Shown here: piece by piece, positions 1 to 8,468 of the stretch
How the letters are laid out: each line of letters begins with the position of its first letter
How positions within the stretch are numbered: the first letter of the stretch is position 1
DNA from: an uncultured Collinsella sp.
GTDB lineage: Bacteria > Actinomycetota > Coriobacteriia > Coriobacteriales > Coriobacteriaceae
Reading direction: 5' to 3'
Assembly (NCBI GenBank): GCA_900541695.1
Contig: UQKL01000007.1
Span: 1-64,000 of the forward strand
DNA: 64,000 nucleotides
Notes under the pieces: generated by a model
Database searches by the model: none
The model's input: the letters and a program-made list of their open reading frames with translations, nothing else
What the model was told of the DNA's origin: nothing
Position numbers and translations under genes: made by a program

Positions 1-119
1 CGCTCCTTCGACGTTAATTGAAGGGTACCGCCTCGCGGTGACATCGTTTTTATGTCAACCTTGGTCTAACAGAGCCATTATTAAAAGTCCACGAAAGCAT
101 AAGACATGAGGAGCCCGCC

Positions 120-530
120 ATGATCAAGCCCATCATGAAATCCGAGTTCTTTTTGCGCCTGCCTTCCGAAGACGCAGGACCCGACGATGCCGCGACCGGG
201 CAGGACCTCCTGGATACGCTCCACGAGCATGAGCACGAGTGCGTGGGCCTCGCCGCCAACATGATCGGGGTGCGCAAACGCATCATCTGCGTAAAGGACG
301 GCAACAGGGCGCTCCTGATGTACAACCCTCAAATTCTTGAGCAGGTCAATGCCTATCAGACGAGCGAAGGATGCCTCTCGCTGGCCGGCGAGCGTCCCTG
401 TACCCGATATCGCCGCATTAAGGTTGAGTATTTGGACGAGAACTTTGTCCGCCGCATCAAAAACTTCTCGGGCTACACCGCCGAGATCATCCAGCACGAA
501 ATCGACCACTGCCAAGGAATAGTTATATAG
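120..530 (+). CDS. def: Peptide deformylase
   Basis: Removes the formyl group from the N-terminal Met of nascent proteins in the cytoplasm. The 136-residue protein has all three deformylase motifs: GLAANMIG (motif 1, with Met in place of the usual Gln partner), EGCLSL (the metal-binding Cys) and QHEIDH (the HEXXH metal and catalytic site). It is short and ends soon after the third motif, as in compact deformylases of gut anaerobes. The ATG at 120 follows a GAGGAG site. A second, degenerate copy lies at 7856-8275 on the other strand. Family assignment is firm. Whether this is the main deformylase of the cell cannot be told from the window. Confidence 0.9.
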   Translation: MIKPIMKSEFFLRLPSEDAGPDDAATGQDLLDTLHEHEHECVGLAANMIGVRKRIICVKDGNRALLMYNPQILEQVNAYQTSEGCLSLAGERPCTRYRRIKVEYLDENFVRRIKNFSGYTAEIIQHEIDHCQGIVI

Positions 531-547
531 TTGCGCCAATTCAAGAA

Positions 548-582
548 AGCTCCCTGCAGCCAAGCAACTGCAGGGAGCTCTT
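548..582. terminator. Bidirectional hairpin terminator
   Basis: A perfect 12-bp stem (AGCTCCCTGCAG at 548-559, its complement at 568-579) with an 8-nt loop lies between the convergent deformylase gene and the aminotransferase gene. A run of A precedes it and CTTCAT follows, so it could end transcripts from both sides. Confidence 0.7.
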
Positions 583-604
583 CATAGTGCGGAACTTCTA
601 TCCC

Positions 605-2125
605 CTACGCCTGGCGGTAGTGATCAAAGAAATCGGCGAGGTCTTCGAGCGACTCTTTGAGCACTTCCATGCGCGGCAGGTACACGATGCGGAAGTGATC
701 GGGCTCGGCCCAGTTAAAGCCGCCGCCGCGCGTGATCAGAATCTTCTTCTCGTGCAGCAGGTCGAGGGCAAACTGCTCGTCATCGGTGATGTTGAACTTC
801 TTAACATCCATCTTGGGGAAGATATAGAACGCCGCGCGCGGCTTGACCACCGAGATGCCATCGATCTTGTTGAGTGCCTCATACACAAAGTTGCGCTGCT
901 CGTAGACACGACCGCCGGGACGGATGTAGTCGTTGACCGACTGATGGCCACCGAGCGCCGTCTGGACGATCGACTGGGCCGGCACGTTGGAGCACAGGCG
1001 CATGTTAGAGAGCATGTTGATACCCATAATGAAGTCGCTCATGCAGCGCTGGTTGCCCGAAAGCACCATCCAGCCAATACGATAGCCCGCGATCATGTGC
1101 GACTTGGAAAGGCCGCTAAAGGTAACGCAGGGCAGATCGGGAGCGAGCGAGGCAATCGAGACGTGCTCGTAGCCGTCCATGCACAGACGGTCGTAGATCT
1201 CATCGGCAAAGATCATCAGCTGATGCCTGCGCGCAACCTCGACGATGCCCTCGAGCACCTCGCGCGGGTAGACCGAGCCCGTGGGGTTGTTGGGGTTGAT
1301 GATGACGAGGGCCTTGGTCGCGCTCGTGATCTTGGACTCCATATCCTCCAGGTCGGGATACCAATCCGCCTGCTCATCGCATAGATAGTGCACGGGATGA
1401 CCGCCGGCGAGGGTTGCGCACGCCGTCCAGAGCGGATAGTCGGGGCTGGGGATCAAAATCTCGTCGCCATTGTCGAGCAGAGCGTTCATCGAAAGCTGAA
1501 TGAGTTCGGACACGCCGTTGCCCGTGTAGATATGCTCCATCTGAACATTGGGCAGGCCCTTGATCTGCGAATACTGCATGATCGCCTTGCGCGCAGAGAA
1601 CAGGCCGCGCGAATTGGAATAGCCTTCGCAGTCGGGCAGCTGCTGGCGCATGTCCTTGATAACCTCGTCGGGCGTGCGAAAACCGAAGGGCGCCGGGTTG
1701 CCGATATTGAGCTTGAGGATGCGCTCGCCCTCGTCCTCCATACGGGCAGCCTCGTCGACGACGGGACCGCGCACGTCATACAGGACGTTATCGAGCTTGG
1801 TGGATTTAGAAAAAGTACGCATGGTGGTGCTCCTTGGAATTTGAGCTGAGAGACTAGGTTCGGATTTGGCAACGTTATGGGACGAGGACGTCTCGACTTG
1901 ATCGGCGTCACTGGCGAGCAGCCAGGAAACATCGACCTCCAAAATACGGGCGAGCAGCTCTGCCACATCGCGCCGCGGGATCGTCTTGCCGCTCACATAT
2001 TGGCTCATCTGACTCTTGCCGAGTTTTTTGCCGAGCATCTCCGATGCGCGGATTACGTCCGACTGGCGAACGTCGCGATCGGACATAGTCTGTCGCAGGC
2101 GATCGCAAAACGTCTCTTGGGCCAC
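605..2125 (-). CDS. XRE-type HTH domain fused to an AlaT-like aminotransferase
   Basis: A fusion of about 506 residues. Residues 1-80 form an XRE-like helix-turn-helix (RQSDVIRASEMLGKKLGKSQ, then a SQYVSGKTIP recognition region). A 35-residue linker follows, then a complete class I PLP aminotransferase of the alanine aminotransferase type, with NPNNPTG and the PLP lysine in SGLSKSHMIAG. The enzyme part should interconvert alanine/pyruvate with glutamate/2-oxoglutarate. The HTH suggests DNA binding, perhaps autoregulation. The longest frame starts at 2164, but a GTG at 2125 directly after AAGGAGG is the better start. Operator-like half-sites sit just upstream (2147-2227). The architecture is unlike MocR proteins, which use a GntR wHTH. 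Confidence 0.88.
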   Translation of the reverse strand: MAQETFCDRLRQTMSDRDVRQSDVIRASEMLGKKLGKSQMSQYVSGKTIPRRDVAELLARILEVDVSWLLASDADQVETSSSHNVAKSEPSLSAQIPRSTTMRTFSKSTKLDNVLYDVRGPVVDEAARMEDEGERILKLNIGNPAPFGFRTPDEVIKDMRQQLPDCEGYSNSRGLFSARKAIMQYSQIKGLPNVQMEHIYTGNGVSELIQLSMNALLDNGDEILIPSPDYPLWTACATLAGGHPVHYLCDEQADWYPDLEDMESKITSATKALVIINPNNPTGSVYPREVLEGIVEVARRHQLMIFADEIYDRLCMDGYEHVSIASLAPDLPCVTFSGLSKSHMIAGYRIGWMVLSGNQRCMSDFIMGINMLSNMRLCSNVPAQSIVQTALGGHQSVNDYIRPGGRVYEQRNFVYEALNKIDGISVVKPRAAFYIFPKMDVKKFNITDDEQFALDLLHEKKILITRGGGFNWAEPDHFRIVYLPRMEVLKESLEDLADFFDHYRQA

Positions 2126-2146
2126 TAGAACCTCCTTGCTGGCAAA

Positions 2147-2227
2147 GTTCAATTTATAGAACACGAATTGAACCTGAGTTCAATTTAGGCAGCAGTATAG
2201 CGCGGCACATTATCCGAAAGTTCAATT
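2147..2227 (-). promoter_or_regulatory. Phased operator half-sites upstream of the HTH-aminotransferase gene
   Basis: The 8-mer AATTGAAC (minus strand) occurs three times in one orientation, with plus-strand starts at 2147, 2178 and 2220. The spacings are 31 and 42 bp, close to three and four helical turns. An inverted copy at 2166-2173 makes a perfect 8-4-8 palindrome with the middle site (2166-2185). Each half-site contains TTGAAC, which resembles a -35 box, so a bound repressor would block the promoter. The fused HTH of the downstream protein is the obvious candidate to bind here; that is inference. Confidence 0.6.
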
Positions 2228-2287
2228 TCACAAGAAAATGTACCGAGCCTCGAGAATTGTCCCAAAGTAGACAACAGGTACGCGCTT

Positions 2288-3145
2288 TTAGAGATATTCA
2301 AGAAAACGAGCCGCCGCAAGCGAAACGTCAGCGGTGCGGTATATGGCGTTGATCTGCCGATGAGGATGTCCCTCGAGCGGGCGCACGGCAACATCGAACT
2401 GGCAGCGGCGCAAGATGAGCGCCGGAAGAATGCTCACGCCCAGACCGTCCTCGACCATGGCCATAATCGCATAATCATCCCAGGTCGACAGCTTAGAGCG
2501 CACCGCCAGGCCCGCGCGGCGAAACAGCGGCGTAATCTCATCATCTGTGCCGCGTTCCAGCAGAATAAACTGCTCGTTGGCCAAATCGGCAAGAGAGACG
2601 ACCTCCGCCGCGGCAAGCAAAGAGCCTGTTGGCACTACCGCCATTAACTCGTCTCGCACCAACGGCCGCGACGCCATGCCGGCGCCGCGTGGTTCGCGCG
2701 GAATAAAGCCCAGGTCGCAGCGACCTTCCGCCACCCATTGCTCAATCTCGGAGTAATCACCCATCAGCAGCTCGTAATCGATGTCCGGGTGATCGGCGCG
2801 AAAGCGCGCAATCACCGGCGGCAGCACGTGGGTCGCCACGCTCGAAAATGTACCGATGCAGATTTTGCCGCGCATGAGCCCACGCATCTCATCCACCCGT
2901 CGCTGCAAGCGAGTGAATTCCTCGCATAACGCCTCAACAGCCGGCATAACTTGCCGCCCGTCGGCAGAAAGCACTACGCCCTCGCGGCTTCTATCAAGCA
3001 CTTTAAAGCCCCAGTCGGCCTCAAGATCGGCCACCATACGGCTCACGCCCGACTGCGAATAGCTCAGCCGCTCGGCGGCGCGCGTAAAACTGCCGGCGCG
3101 CACGGTCTCGAGTAGGACCTGCATCTTTTGAACATTCGTTTCCAC
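2288..3145 (-). CDS. LysR-family transcriptional regulator
   Basis: 285 residues with an N-terminal winged HTH (VLLETVRAGSFTRAAERLSY, then SQSGVSRMV) and a C-terminal periplasmic-binding-type effector domain. The frame could begin at 3166, but GTG 3145 is preceded by GGAGGGG at good spacing and gives the normal LysR N-terminus. The gene is divergent from the EamA transporter gene at 3264, with 118 bp between them that hold a dyad, so it most likely controls that exporter in response to an unknown ligand. A similar LysR/EamA pair exists at 44797-46724. Confidence 0.9.
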   Translation of the reverse strand: METNVQKMQVLLETVRAGSFTRAAERLSYSQSGVSRMVADLEADWGFKVLDRSREGVVLSADGRQVMPAVEALCEEFTRLQRRVDEMRGLMRGKICIGTFSSVATHVLPPVIARFRADHPDIDYELLMGDYSEIEQWVAEGRCDLGFIPREPRGAGMASRPLVRDELMAVVPTGSLLAAAEVVSLADLANEQFILLERGTDDEITPLFRRAGLAVRSKLSTWDDYAIMAMVEDGLGVSILPALILRRCQFDVAVRPLEGHPHRQINAIYRTADVSLAAARFLEYL

Positions 3146-3216
3146 GGCACCCCTCCACATATGCATGAGCTTTTGTCATGTTATCTATGAATTATATTCG
3201 CTTTTCTTCTATAGCC

Positions 3217-3235
3217 TGTTCACCCATAGTGAACA
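3217..3235. promoter_or_regulatory. Dyad in the LysR/EamA divergent promoter
   Basis: TGTTCAC (3217-3223) and its complement GTGAACA (3229-3235) are separated by 5 bp, in the middle of the divergent intergenic region. Length, symmetry and position fit a LysR-type operator. Binding itself is inferred. Confidence 0.55.
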
Positions 3236-3263
3236 TGCTCGGATATAGAGGGGATTTCAGCGC

Positions 3264-4175
3264 ATGAACAACGGACTGTTTACGTACTTAGCAGCATTGC
3301 TATTGTTTGGCTCCAACGGCATCATCGCCGCTGCCATTGCGCTGCCGAGCTCCGATATCGTGCTACTGCGCACGTTTTTGGGCGCACTCTCGCTTGTCAC
3401 CATCCTCGCCGTCACCCAACGCCATAAGCTGCAGGCGCCATCCCGCCCCCGCGAAGCCGCAGCCCTCCTCCTCTCGGGAGCCGCGCTGGGCGCCAGCTGG
3501 ATTTTTCTGTTCCGCGCCTACCAGACGATTGACGTCGGCGTATCCTCGCTGCTGTACTACTGCGGCCCCATCATCGTCATGGCGCTCTCCCCGCTCATCT
3601 TTGGCGAAAAGCTGACCGGCAGCAAAATCGCCGGCTTTATCGCCGTCGCCTGCGGTGCTTTTCTCATTGCGGCACAAGGTCTAGGCGGCAATATGCCCAT
3701 TGCGGGTATCGCTTGCGGCATCGCCTCGGCCTTCTGCTATGCATTGATGGTCATCGCCAGCAAGGGTGCGCCGCACATCGAGGGCCTCGAGAACTCCGCG
3801 CTCCAGGTGAGCGCCGCCTTTTTGACCGCGCTGGTCCTTACGCTCCTCACGCAGGGCGCCCCCTCATTCCTGTCCGCCGGCGTCGCCGCCAGTATTGATT
3901 GGCGCGCCGTCGTCATGCTCGGCGTCGTCAACACCGGCATCGGCTGCCTGCTCTACTTTAGCGCCGTCGCCAAACTGCCCGTCCAGACCGTCGCCGCCGT
4001 CGGCTACCTCGAGCCGCTTTCGGCGGTCGTGTTCTCGGCCGTCCTTTTGGGCGAAGCCATAACACCGGTCCGTCTGATGGGCGCCGTGCTTATCATCGGC
4101 GGCGCGATCTTTTGCGAACTCGCCGGCAAACGCGCAAACGCCAAGGCTGGCATCGCCCAGGCAGCACGTGCTTAA
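3264..4175 (+). CDS. EamA/DMT-family transporter
   Basis: 303 residues with about ten hydrophobic segments arranged as two EamA repeats, typical of drug/metabolite transporters that export amino acids or metabolites across the cytoplasmic membrane. The N-terminal FGSNGIIAAA and the GVSSLLYYCGPI region in the first repeat are characteristic. The ATG follows GAGGGG with a slightly long spacing. It is divergent from a LysR gene that probably regulates it. The substrate cannot be predicted. Confidence 0.87.
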   Translation: MNNGLFTYLAALLLFGSNGIIAAAIALPSSDIVLLRTFLGALSLVTILAVTQRHKLQAPSRPREAAALLLSGAALGASWIFLFRAYQTIDVGVSSLLYYCGPIIVMALSPLIFGEKLTGSKIAGFIAVACGAFLIAAQGLGGNMPIAGIACGIASAFCYALMVIASKGAPHIEGLENSALQVSAAFLTALVLTLLTQGAPSFLSAGVAASIDWRAVVMLGVVNTGIGCLLYFSAVAKLPVQTVAAVGYLEPLSAVVFSAVLLGEAITPVRLMGAVLIIGGAIFCELAGKRANAKAGIAQAARA

Positions 4176-4208
4176 AGCCCCTGCTTTGAAATGCTACCTG
4201 CGTACATA

Positions 4209-4232
4209 AATAATCCTCAGCTGGGGATTATT
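4209..4232 (+). terminator. Palindromic hairpin after the EamA gene
   Basis: AATAATCC (4209-4216) pairs with GGATTATT (4225-4232), and the 8-nt centre is itself nearly symmetric. It lies 33 bp after the EamA stop and ends in ATTATTGT, so it may terminate transcription. It could also be an operator for the downstream kup gene. Confidence 0.45.
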
Positions 4233-4287
4233 GTCTAAAATAACCTGATGTGCCAAACTGCTCTTGTATGTATAAAGACGGCATAAA

Positions 4288-4312
4288 GGTTATCTGTCCT
4301 AGACGGATAACC
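4288..4312 (+). promoter_or_regulatory. Strong hairpin in the kup leader
   Basis: GGTTATCTGTC (4288-4298) and GACGGATAACC (4302-4312) form an 11-bp stem with one G-U pair in RNA and a CTA loop. The 3' edge is only 10 nt before the kup ribosome binding site (AAGGGAG at 4321-4327). It has no U-run, so it looks more like a translational control element or operator than a terminator. It does not match a c-di-AMP (ydaO) riboswitch, which would be much longer. Confidence 0.5.
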
Positions 4313-4332
4313 GGATGTCCAAGGGAGTCCAC

Positions 4333-6564
4333 GTGGCACATAACAAACTGGAGGCAAGCCCCCAAGATCAGCGTGGTCAAGGCGGGCATGGAGCCATTCC
4401 CCTCTCCGCTGGCATGCTGCTCGTTACGCTCGGCGTCGTCTACGGCGACATCGGCACGAGCCCCATGTACACCATGAAATCAATCGTCGCCAACAACGGC
4501 GGCATCGGTACCGTCAGCGAGGACATGATCTTAGGAGCGCTTTCGCTCGTCATCTGGACCATGACGCTCGTGACCACGGTCAAGTACGTGGTTATCGCCA
4601 TGAAGGCCGATAACCACAACGAGGGCGGCATCTTCGCCCTGTTTAGCTTGGTGCGCAAAGTGGCGCCGTGGCTGATCCTTCCCGCCATGATCGGCGGCGC
4701 GGCGCTGCTCGCCGACGGCATCCTCACCCCCGCCGTCACGGTTACCACGGCCATCGAGGGCTTGCGCACTATCGAGTGGGGCCATGCGCTTTTGGGTGAC
4801 GGCCAGACCAACGTCATCATCATCACCATCATCATTATCTGCGGCCTGTTTGCCATGCAGCGCGCCGGCACCTCGTCGATCGGCAAGCTGTTCGGCCCGC
4901 TCATGACGCTGTGGTTCCTGTTCTTGGCTGGCGCCGGCCTGTTCAACATGCTCGGCAACCTGTCCATCCTACGCGCGCTCAACCCCATCCGCGGCATCAT
5001 GTTCCTGTTCTCGCCCATCAACCACTCGGGCATCATGGTGCTCGGCTTCGTCTTCCTGTCGACGACCGGCGCCGAGGCGCTCTATTCGGACATGGGTCAC
5101 GTGGGCAAGGCTAACATTTACGCATCCTGGCCGTTCGTAAAGGCAGCCCTCATCCTTAACTATCTGGGTCAGGGCGCTTGGCTGCTCGCCAACAATTCCA
5201 ATCCCCAGATGCTCGCGATGGATATCGTCAACCCGTTCTATATGATGCTCCCCGAGCCCCTGCGCCCCTTTGCCATCGTGCTTTCGGCCGTGGCGGCCAT
5301 CATCGCCTCGCAGGCGCTCATCACCGGCTCGTTCTCGTTGGTTTCGGAGGCAACGCGCCTCAACCTTATGCCGCATCTGCGCATCCACTACCCCAGCGAC
5401 ACCAAGGGCCAACTCTATATTCCGCTCGTCAACAACATCATGTGGGTCGGCTGTATCTTCATCGTGCTGCTGTTCCAAAACTCCGAGCGCATGGAGAGCG
5501 CCTACGGCCTCGCCATTACCGTGACCATGCTCATGACCACGACGCTTTTGACGAGCTACATCGCCGGCATCCTCAAGCACAAGCTGGGCGCCTGCGTCTT
5601 CGCCCTGCTCTTTGGTGCCATTGAGCTGTGCTTCTTCGCTTCGTGCCTCACCATGTTCTTTGACGGCGGCTACGTCATGATCTTCCTGGCCGCGCTGCTG
5701 TTTGGCCTTATGTACGTGTGGCGCCGCGGCACCGCCATCGAGCGCACGCAGACGATCCTGCTGCCCGTCTCCAAGTACATTGACCAGCTCGGCCGCCTGC
5801 GCAACGACGAGACCTACCCCGTGCTCGCCGACAATCTGGTGTTCCTTACCAACAGTCCCGACCCGCTCACGCTCGACCGCGACGTGCTCTACTCCATCTT
5901 GGACAAGCACCCCAAGCGTGCCAAGGCATATTGGTTCATCAACGTACACGTTACCGACGAGCCCTATACGCACGAGTATTCCGTTGAGACCTTTGGCACG
6001 GACTTTTTGTTCCGCGTGCGCTTGGACCTGGGTTTTAAGGTCAACCAGCGCATCAACGCTTACCTGCGCCAGATCGTTGGCGACCTGATGGCCTCGGGAG
6101 AGCTGCCACCGCAGCACCACACCTACTCCATCTACGAGACGCGCGGCAACGTGGGCGACTTCCGTTTTTGCATGCTGCGCAAGATGCTCGCCCCCGAAAC
6201 GGACATCAACCGCAACGACCATCGCGTCATGGCCATCAAGTACGCCGTCCGCCGCGCCTGCGGAAGCCCGGCACGCTGGTACGGTCTCGAGAACTCGGCC
6301 ATCATCATCGAGTACGTGCCGCTGTTTGCCCGCATGCGCCCGGCCGTTAAGCTCGTGCGCACCCAGGTGCCGCTCGAGGTTCAGATCGAAGAGGCCGAGG
6401 AAATGGAAGTCGATATCTTCTCGGACGACTTGGTCAACGGCAACGAGGCCGGCAAGAGTATGAACGTCGATCCCACCGAGCTGCTCGAGAGCGTCGCCGA
6501 TACGCCCGAGCAACAGCAACTCGACGGACTCGAGAGCATCCAGCTCAACGACGCCAACTTCTAA
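4333..6564 (+). CDS. kup: Kup-family potassium uptake protein
   Basis: A large membrane protein (about 743 residues) that takes up K+, probably by proton symport. The N-terminal GVVYGDIGTSPMY motif is the Kup/HAK signature. About twelve TM segments follow to roughly residue 460, then a cytoplasmic tail of nearly 290 residues ending in an acidic stretch. ATG 4315 is possible, but GTG 4333 has the ideal AAGGGAG spacing. The gene is monocistronic: a leader hairpin lies upstream and a strong terminator downstream. The long acidic tail (EEAEEMEVDIFSDD region) is where regulation may act. Confidence 0.95.
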   Translation: MAHNKLEASPQDQRGQGGHGAIPLSAGMLLVTLGVVYGDIGTSPMYTMKSIVANNGGIGTVSEDMILGALSLVIWTMTLVTTVKYVVIAMKADNHNEGGIFALFSLVRKVAPWLILPAMIGGAALLADGILTPAVTVTTAIEGLRTIEWGHALLGDGQTNVIIITIIIICGLFAMQRAGTSSIGKLFGPLMTLWFLFLAGAGLFNMLGNLSILRALNPIRGIMFLFSPINHSGIMVLGFVFLSTTGAEALYSDMGHVGKANIYASWPFVKAALILNYLGQGAWLLANNSNPQMLAMDIVNPFYMMLPEPLRPFAIVLSAVAAIIASQALITGSFSLVSEATRLNLMPHLRIHYPSDTKGQLYIPLVNNIMWVGCIFIVLLFQNSERMESAYGLAITVTMLMTTTLLTSYIAGILKHKLGACVFALLFGAIELCFFASCLTMFFDGGYVMIFLAALLFGLMYVWRRGTAIERTQTILLPVSKYIDQLGRLRNDETYPVLADNLVFLTNSPDPLTLDRDVLYSILDKHPKRAKAYWFINVHVTDEPYTHEYSVETFGTDFLFRVRLDLGFKVNQRINAYLRQIVGDLMASGELPPQHHTYSIYETRGNVGDFRFCMLRKMLAPETDINRNDHRVMAIKYAVRRACGSPARWYGLENSAIIIEYVPLFARMRPAVKLVRTQVPLEVQIEEAEEMEVDIFSDDLVNGNEAGKSMNVDPTELLESVADTPEQQQLDGLESIQLNDANF

Positions 6565-6586
6565 CACGCCACCAGCCATTGACGAC

Positions 6587-6624
6587 AACGGCTCCGCATC
6601 TCATAAAAGGTGCGGAGCCGTTTT
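6587..6624. terminator. Rho-independent terminator after kup
   Basis: A 12-bp stem (AACGGCTCCGCA at 6587-6598, complement at 6611-6622) followed by TTTT. It lies between the convergent kup and bile salt hydrolase genes and can serve both. Confidence 0.85.
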
Positions 6625-6645
6625 ATGTCGCAACGGACCGGTGAG

Positions 6646-7611
6646 CTACGAACGACGCGGCTCGGGAACCACGAGCCTATCGGGGCTCGCGCCCTCGGCA
6701 TCCATCAGGCTCACGTAGCGAATCGACGGATCCCCATACATCGCGTAGTAATAATTGCCCGTGCGCGCGCTAAAGCATCCGGTATAGATAGTCTTCTCGA
6801 ACTTGCCATCGCCCATCCTGGACGCCCCCTCGATCATCACCACGCCCTCGAGTGAACGGAACATGCGGACGACGTTTTCGGTCTCGCTCTCCTTTTGCGG
6901 GTAATTGGCATTGAGGTACGCCGCCTTTACAAAACGGCTCGGCGAATAGCAGTCACCCGGAATACCGCGCATGCCGGCACCCGCACCATAGGGCTTGAGC
7001 TCGGCGCCACGCCATGTCGCCGTCTGCGGAAAATCGCTTGTGGCCGTGATATAGGTGCGCAGGTTTTCCATGTGCCACGGGAAGGTGGGCTGATTGGCAA
7101 GGGTGTCGACCGGATCGTCGTATACATGCAGGCCGTCAGCCATCATCTCGACCACGATGCTACGCTGGCTGTCGCCGATAATCCAATGGAGCAGCGACAC
7201 GCCCAGCCCCTCTCCTGCAGATTTGGCGACAATCACCGTATCGCGCAGCGCAGCCTCGACCTCGTCGACCGTCGAGAACGTCGACGCCACCCACAGGGGA
7301 AACTCATAGGCCGCGATATTGGTCTTTCCATCAACCGGGCCCTCGGCATACTCGGCATAGCCGGGAAAGTTGAGCCCCGCCACAGCCAGACCCGCATCGT
7401 TACCGCAATCGAAAAACATGGGATAGTTCTTGTAATCGATGCACATACCGATTACCGCGTGTGCCGCCGACGCATCGTCGATAAACGAATACGGAATGTG
7501 AAACCCGCGCGGCATCACGCGAACCTGTTGGCCGTAGTCAAAGCTCCAGTCGAGGTTGCGGCCCAGATACATGTGGCCAGAATTATCGGTAAATCGAATG
7601 CTCGTACACAT
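6646..7611 (-). CDS. bsh: Bile salt hydrolase (choloylglycine hydrolase family)
   Basis: An Ntn-hydrolase of 321 residues that cleaves the amide bond of glycine- or taurine-conjugated bile acids. The start is ATG 7611 (GGGAGG upstream), not the longer frame, because Met removal must expose the catalytic Cys2 (MCTSIRF). Other active-site residues are visible: Arg18 and Asp21 in GRNLDW, Asn81 in GLNFPGYAEY (Asn here favours bile salt over penicillin V), Asn173 in TLANQP and Arg226 in SPSRFV. There is no signal peptide, so it is cytoplasmic. Length matches the family. It points to life in the intestine. Confidence 0.92.
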   Translation of the reverse strand: MCTSIRFTDNSGHMYLGRNLDWSFDYGQQVRVMPRGFHIPYSFIDDASAAHAVIGMCIDYKNYPMFFDCGNDAGLAVAGLNFPGYAEYAEGPVDGKTNIAAYEFPLWVASTFSTVDEVEAALRDTVIVAKSAGEGLGVSLLHWIIGDSQRSIVVEMMADGLHVYDDPVDTLANQPTFPWHMENLRTYITATSDFPQTATWRGAELKPYGAGAGMRGIPGDCYSPSRFVKAAYLNANYPQKESETENVVRMFRSLEGVVMIEGASRMGDGKFEKTIYTGCFSARTGNYYYAMYGDPSIRYVSLMDAEGASPDRLVVPEPRRS

Positions 7612-7758
7612 AGCGCCTCCCAGCTTTACGTTCCTGCTAAGGCTATTGTCTCCAAACAAAAAGGCGCTAAACACAAAAGCCCGGACATGACAACAATGTC
7701 ACGCCCGGACTATTCAAGCAGGATAAACTCAACCAAGTTAACCCCGCAGGTCGTCTAA

Positions 7759-7855
7759 GGGGTCAAAGTGCCGCAGATTGCCACGAAAGAGGAGCGAAGC
7801 GTACTTAAGGTACGCGAGCGACGATTGAGCGGCAAGGTGCGGTGCTTTGGTCCCC
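7759..7855 (-). repeat. Long imperfect inverted repeat with nested hairpin
   Basis: The segment at 7759-7782 is imperfectly complementary to 7831-7855. A shorter stem sits in the centre (GCGTAC at 7799-7804 with GTACGC at 7810-7815). It begins right at the stop codon of the deformylase-like gene and lies between that gene and bsh. It could be a terminator, a small structured RNA or a dispersed element; I cannot decide which. Confidence 0.5.
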
Positions 7856-8275
7856 TTAGACCAACTTTCCTAGACAGTGGTCAATCATATGCTGGATCAT
7901 CTGTGCCTCGAAGCCCACAAAGTCCTGCTTGCGCTCGCGCATCTTGCCATCGACGATCACGTCATAAGCGACCTTGCACTTGATGTAGCGCGTAGACTTG
8001 GTGATCTCGTCGTGCGTCAGGCAGCTCTCCTCCATTTTACTGGCGCCCAGGCCAAACACCAGACGGGGGTTGTAGAGCACGTGGGGCTCGCCGGCGTCGT
8101 CCAGATAGACGCAAACCTTCTTGGTAACGCCGATCTGGTTAGCGGCAAGGCAGCCGGCATCGTCGAGCGACTTGATGGTATCGATCAGGTCCTGTGCGAC
8201 CGACTCGTCCTCGACGGTCGCAACCTCGCAACGCTGGGACAGGATAGCCTCGTCGTGGCAAAGCTCTTTAATCAT
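7856..8275 (-). CDS. Deformylase-like protein with altered active site (probably inactive)
   Basis: 139 residues and clearly a peptide deformylase fold: GCLAANQIG for motif 1 and EESCLT for motif 2 (Gly of EGCLS replaced). In motif 3, QHMIDH, the catalytic Glu of HEXXH is Met. The codon is ATG where GAG would be needed, so it is not a single-base slip. Cys and both His ligands remain, so metal could still bind, but deformylase chemistry should be lost or changed. The start is ATG 8275 after GGAGG; the longer frame (8287) is less likely. Compare the intact copy at 120-530. It may bind nascent formyl-Met peptides or regulate the active enzyme, but this is speculative. Confidence 0.82.
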   Translation of the reverse strand: MIKELCHDEAILSQRCEVATVEDESVAQDLIDTIKSLDDAGCLAANQIGVTKKVCVYLDDAGEPHVLYNPRLVFGLGASKMEESCLTHDEITKSTRYIKCKVAYDVIVDGKMRERKQDFVGFEAQMIQHMIDHCLGKLV

Positions 8276-8468
8276 ACGTTCCTCCATAGGGGTCGTTGTA
8301 ACCGCTTAAGTATACGGTACCCACACATTTTCATGCGAAAAATACCGTCCGTCTGCTACAAAGCGCCGAACATCAACATGCGAGGAACAACAGCGTCGTA
8401 AAGGGGCTATAGTGGGTGAGTTCGTGTCAATCGGCCTAAACTCGGGGCCGAACAAGGAAAGGGTATGC

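Noticed and set aside
4176..4314. c-di-AMP (ydaO) riboswitch before kup
   Set aside because: The gap is too short and the conserved motifs are missing; only a simple hairpin is seen.
4969..6588. 539-residue open frame on the minus strand opposite kup
   Set aside because: It is the antisense shadow of kup; it has low-complexity His/Gly/Glu composition and no ribosome site.
8288..8468. Purine riboswitch before the NCS2 permease
   Set aside because: No three-way junction or conserved loop motifs of the purine aptamer.
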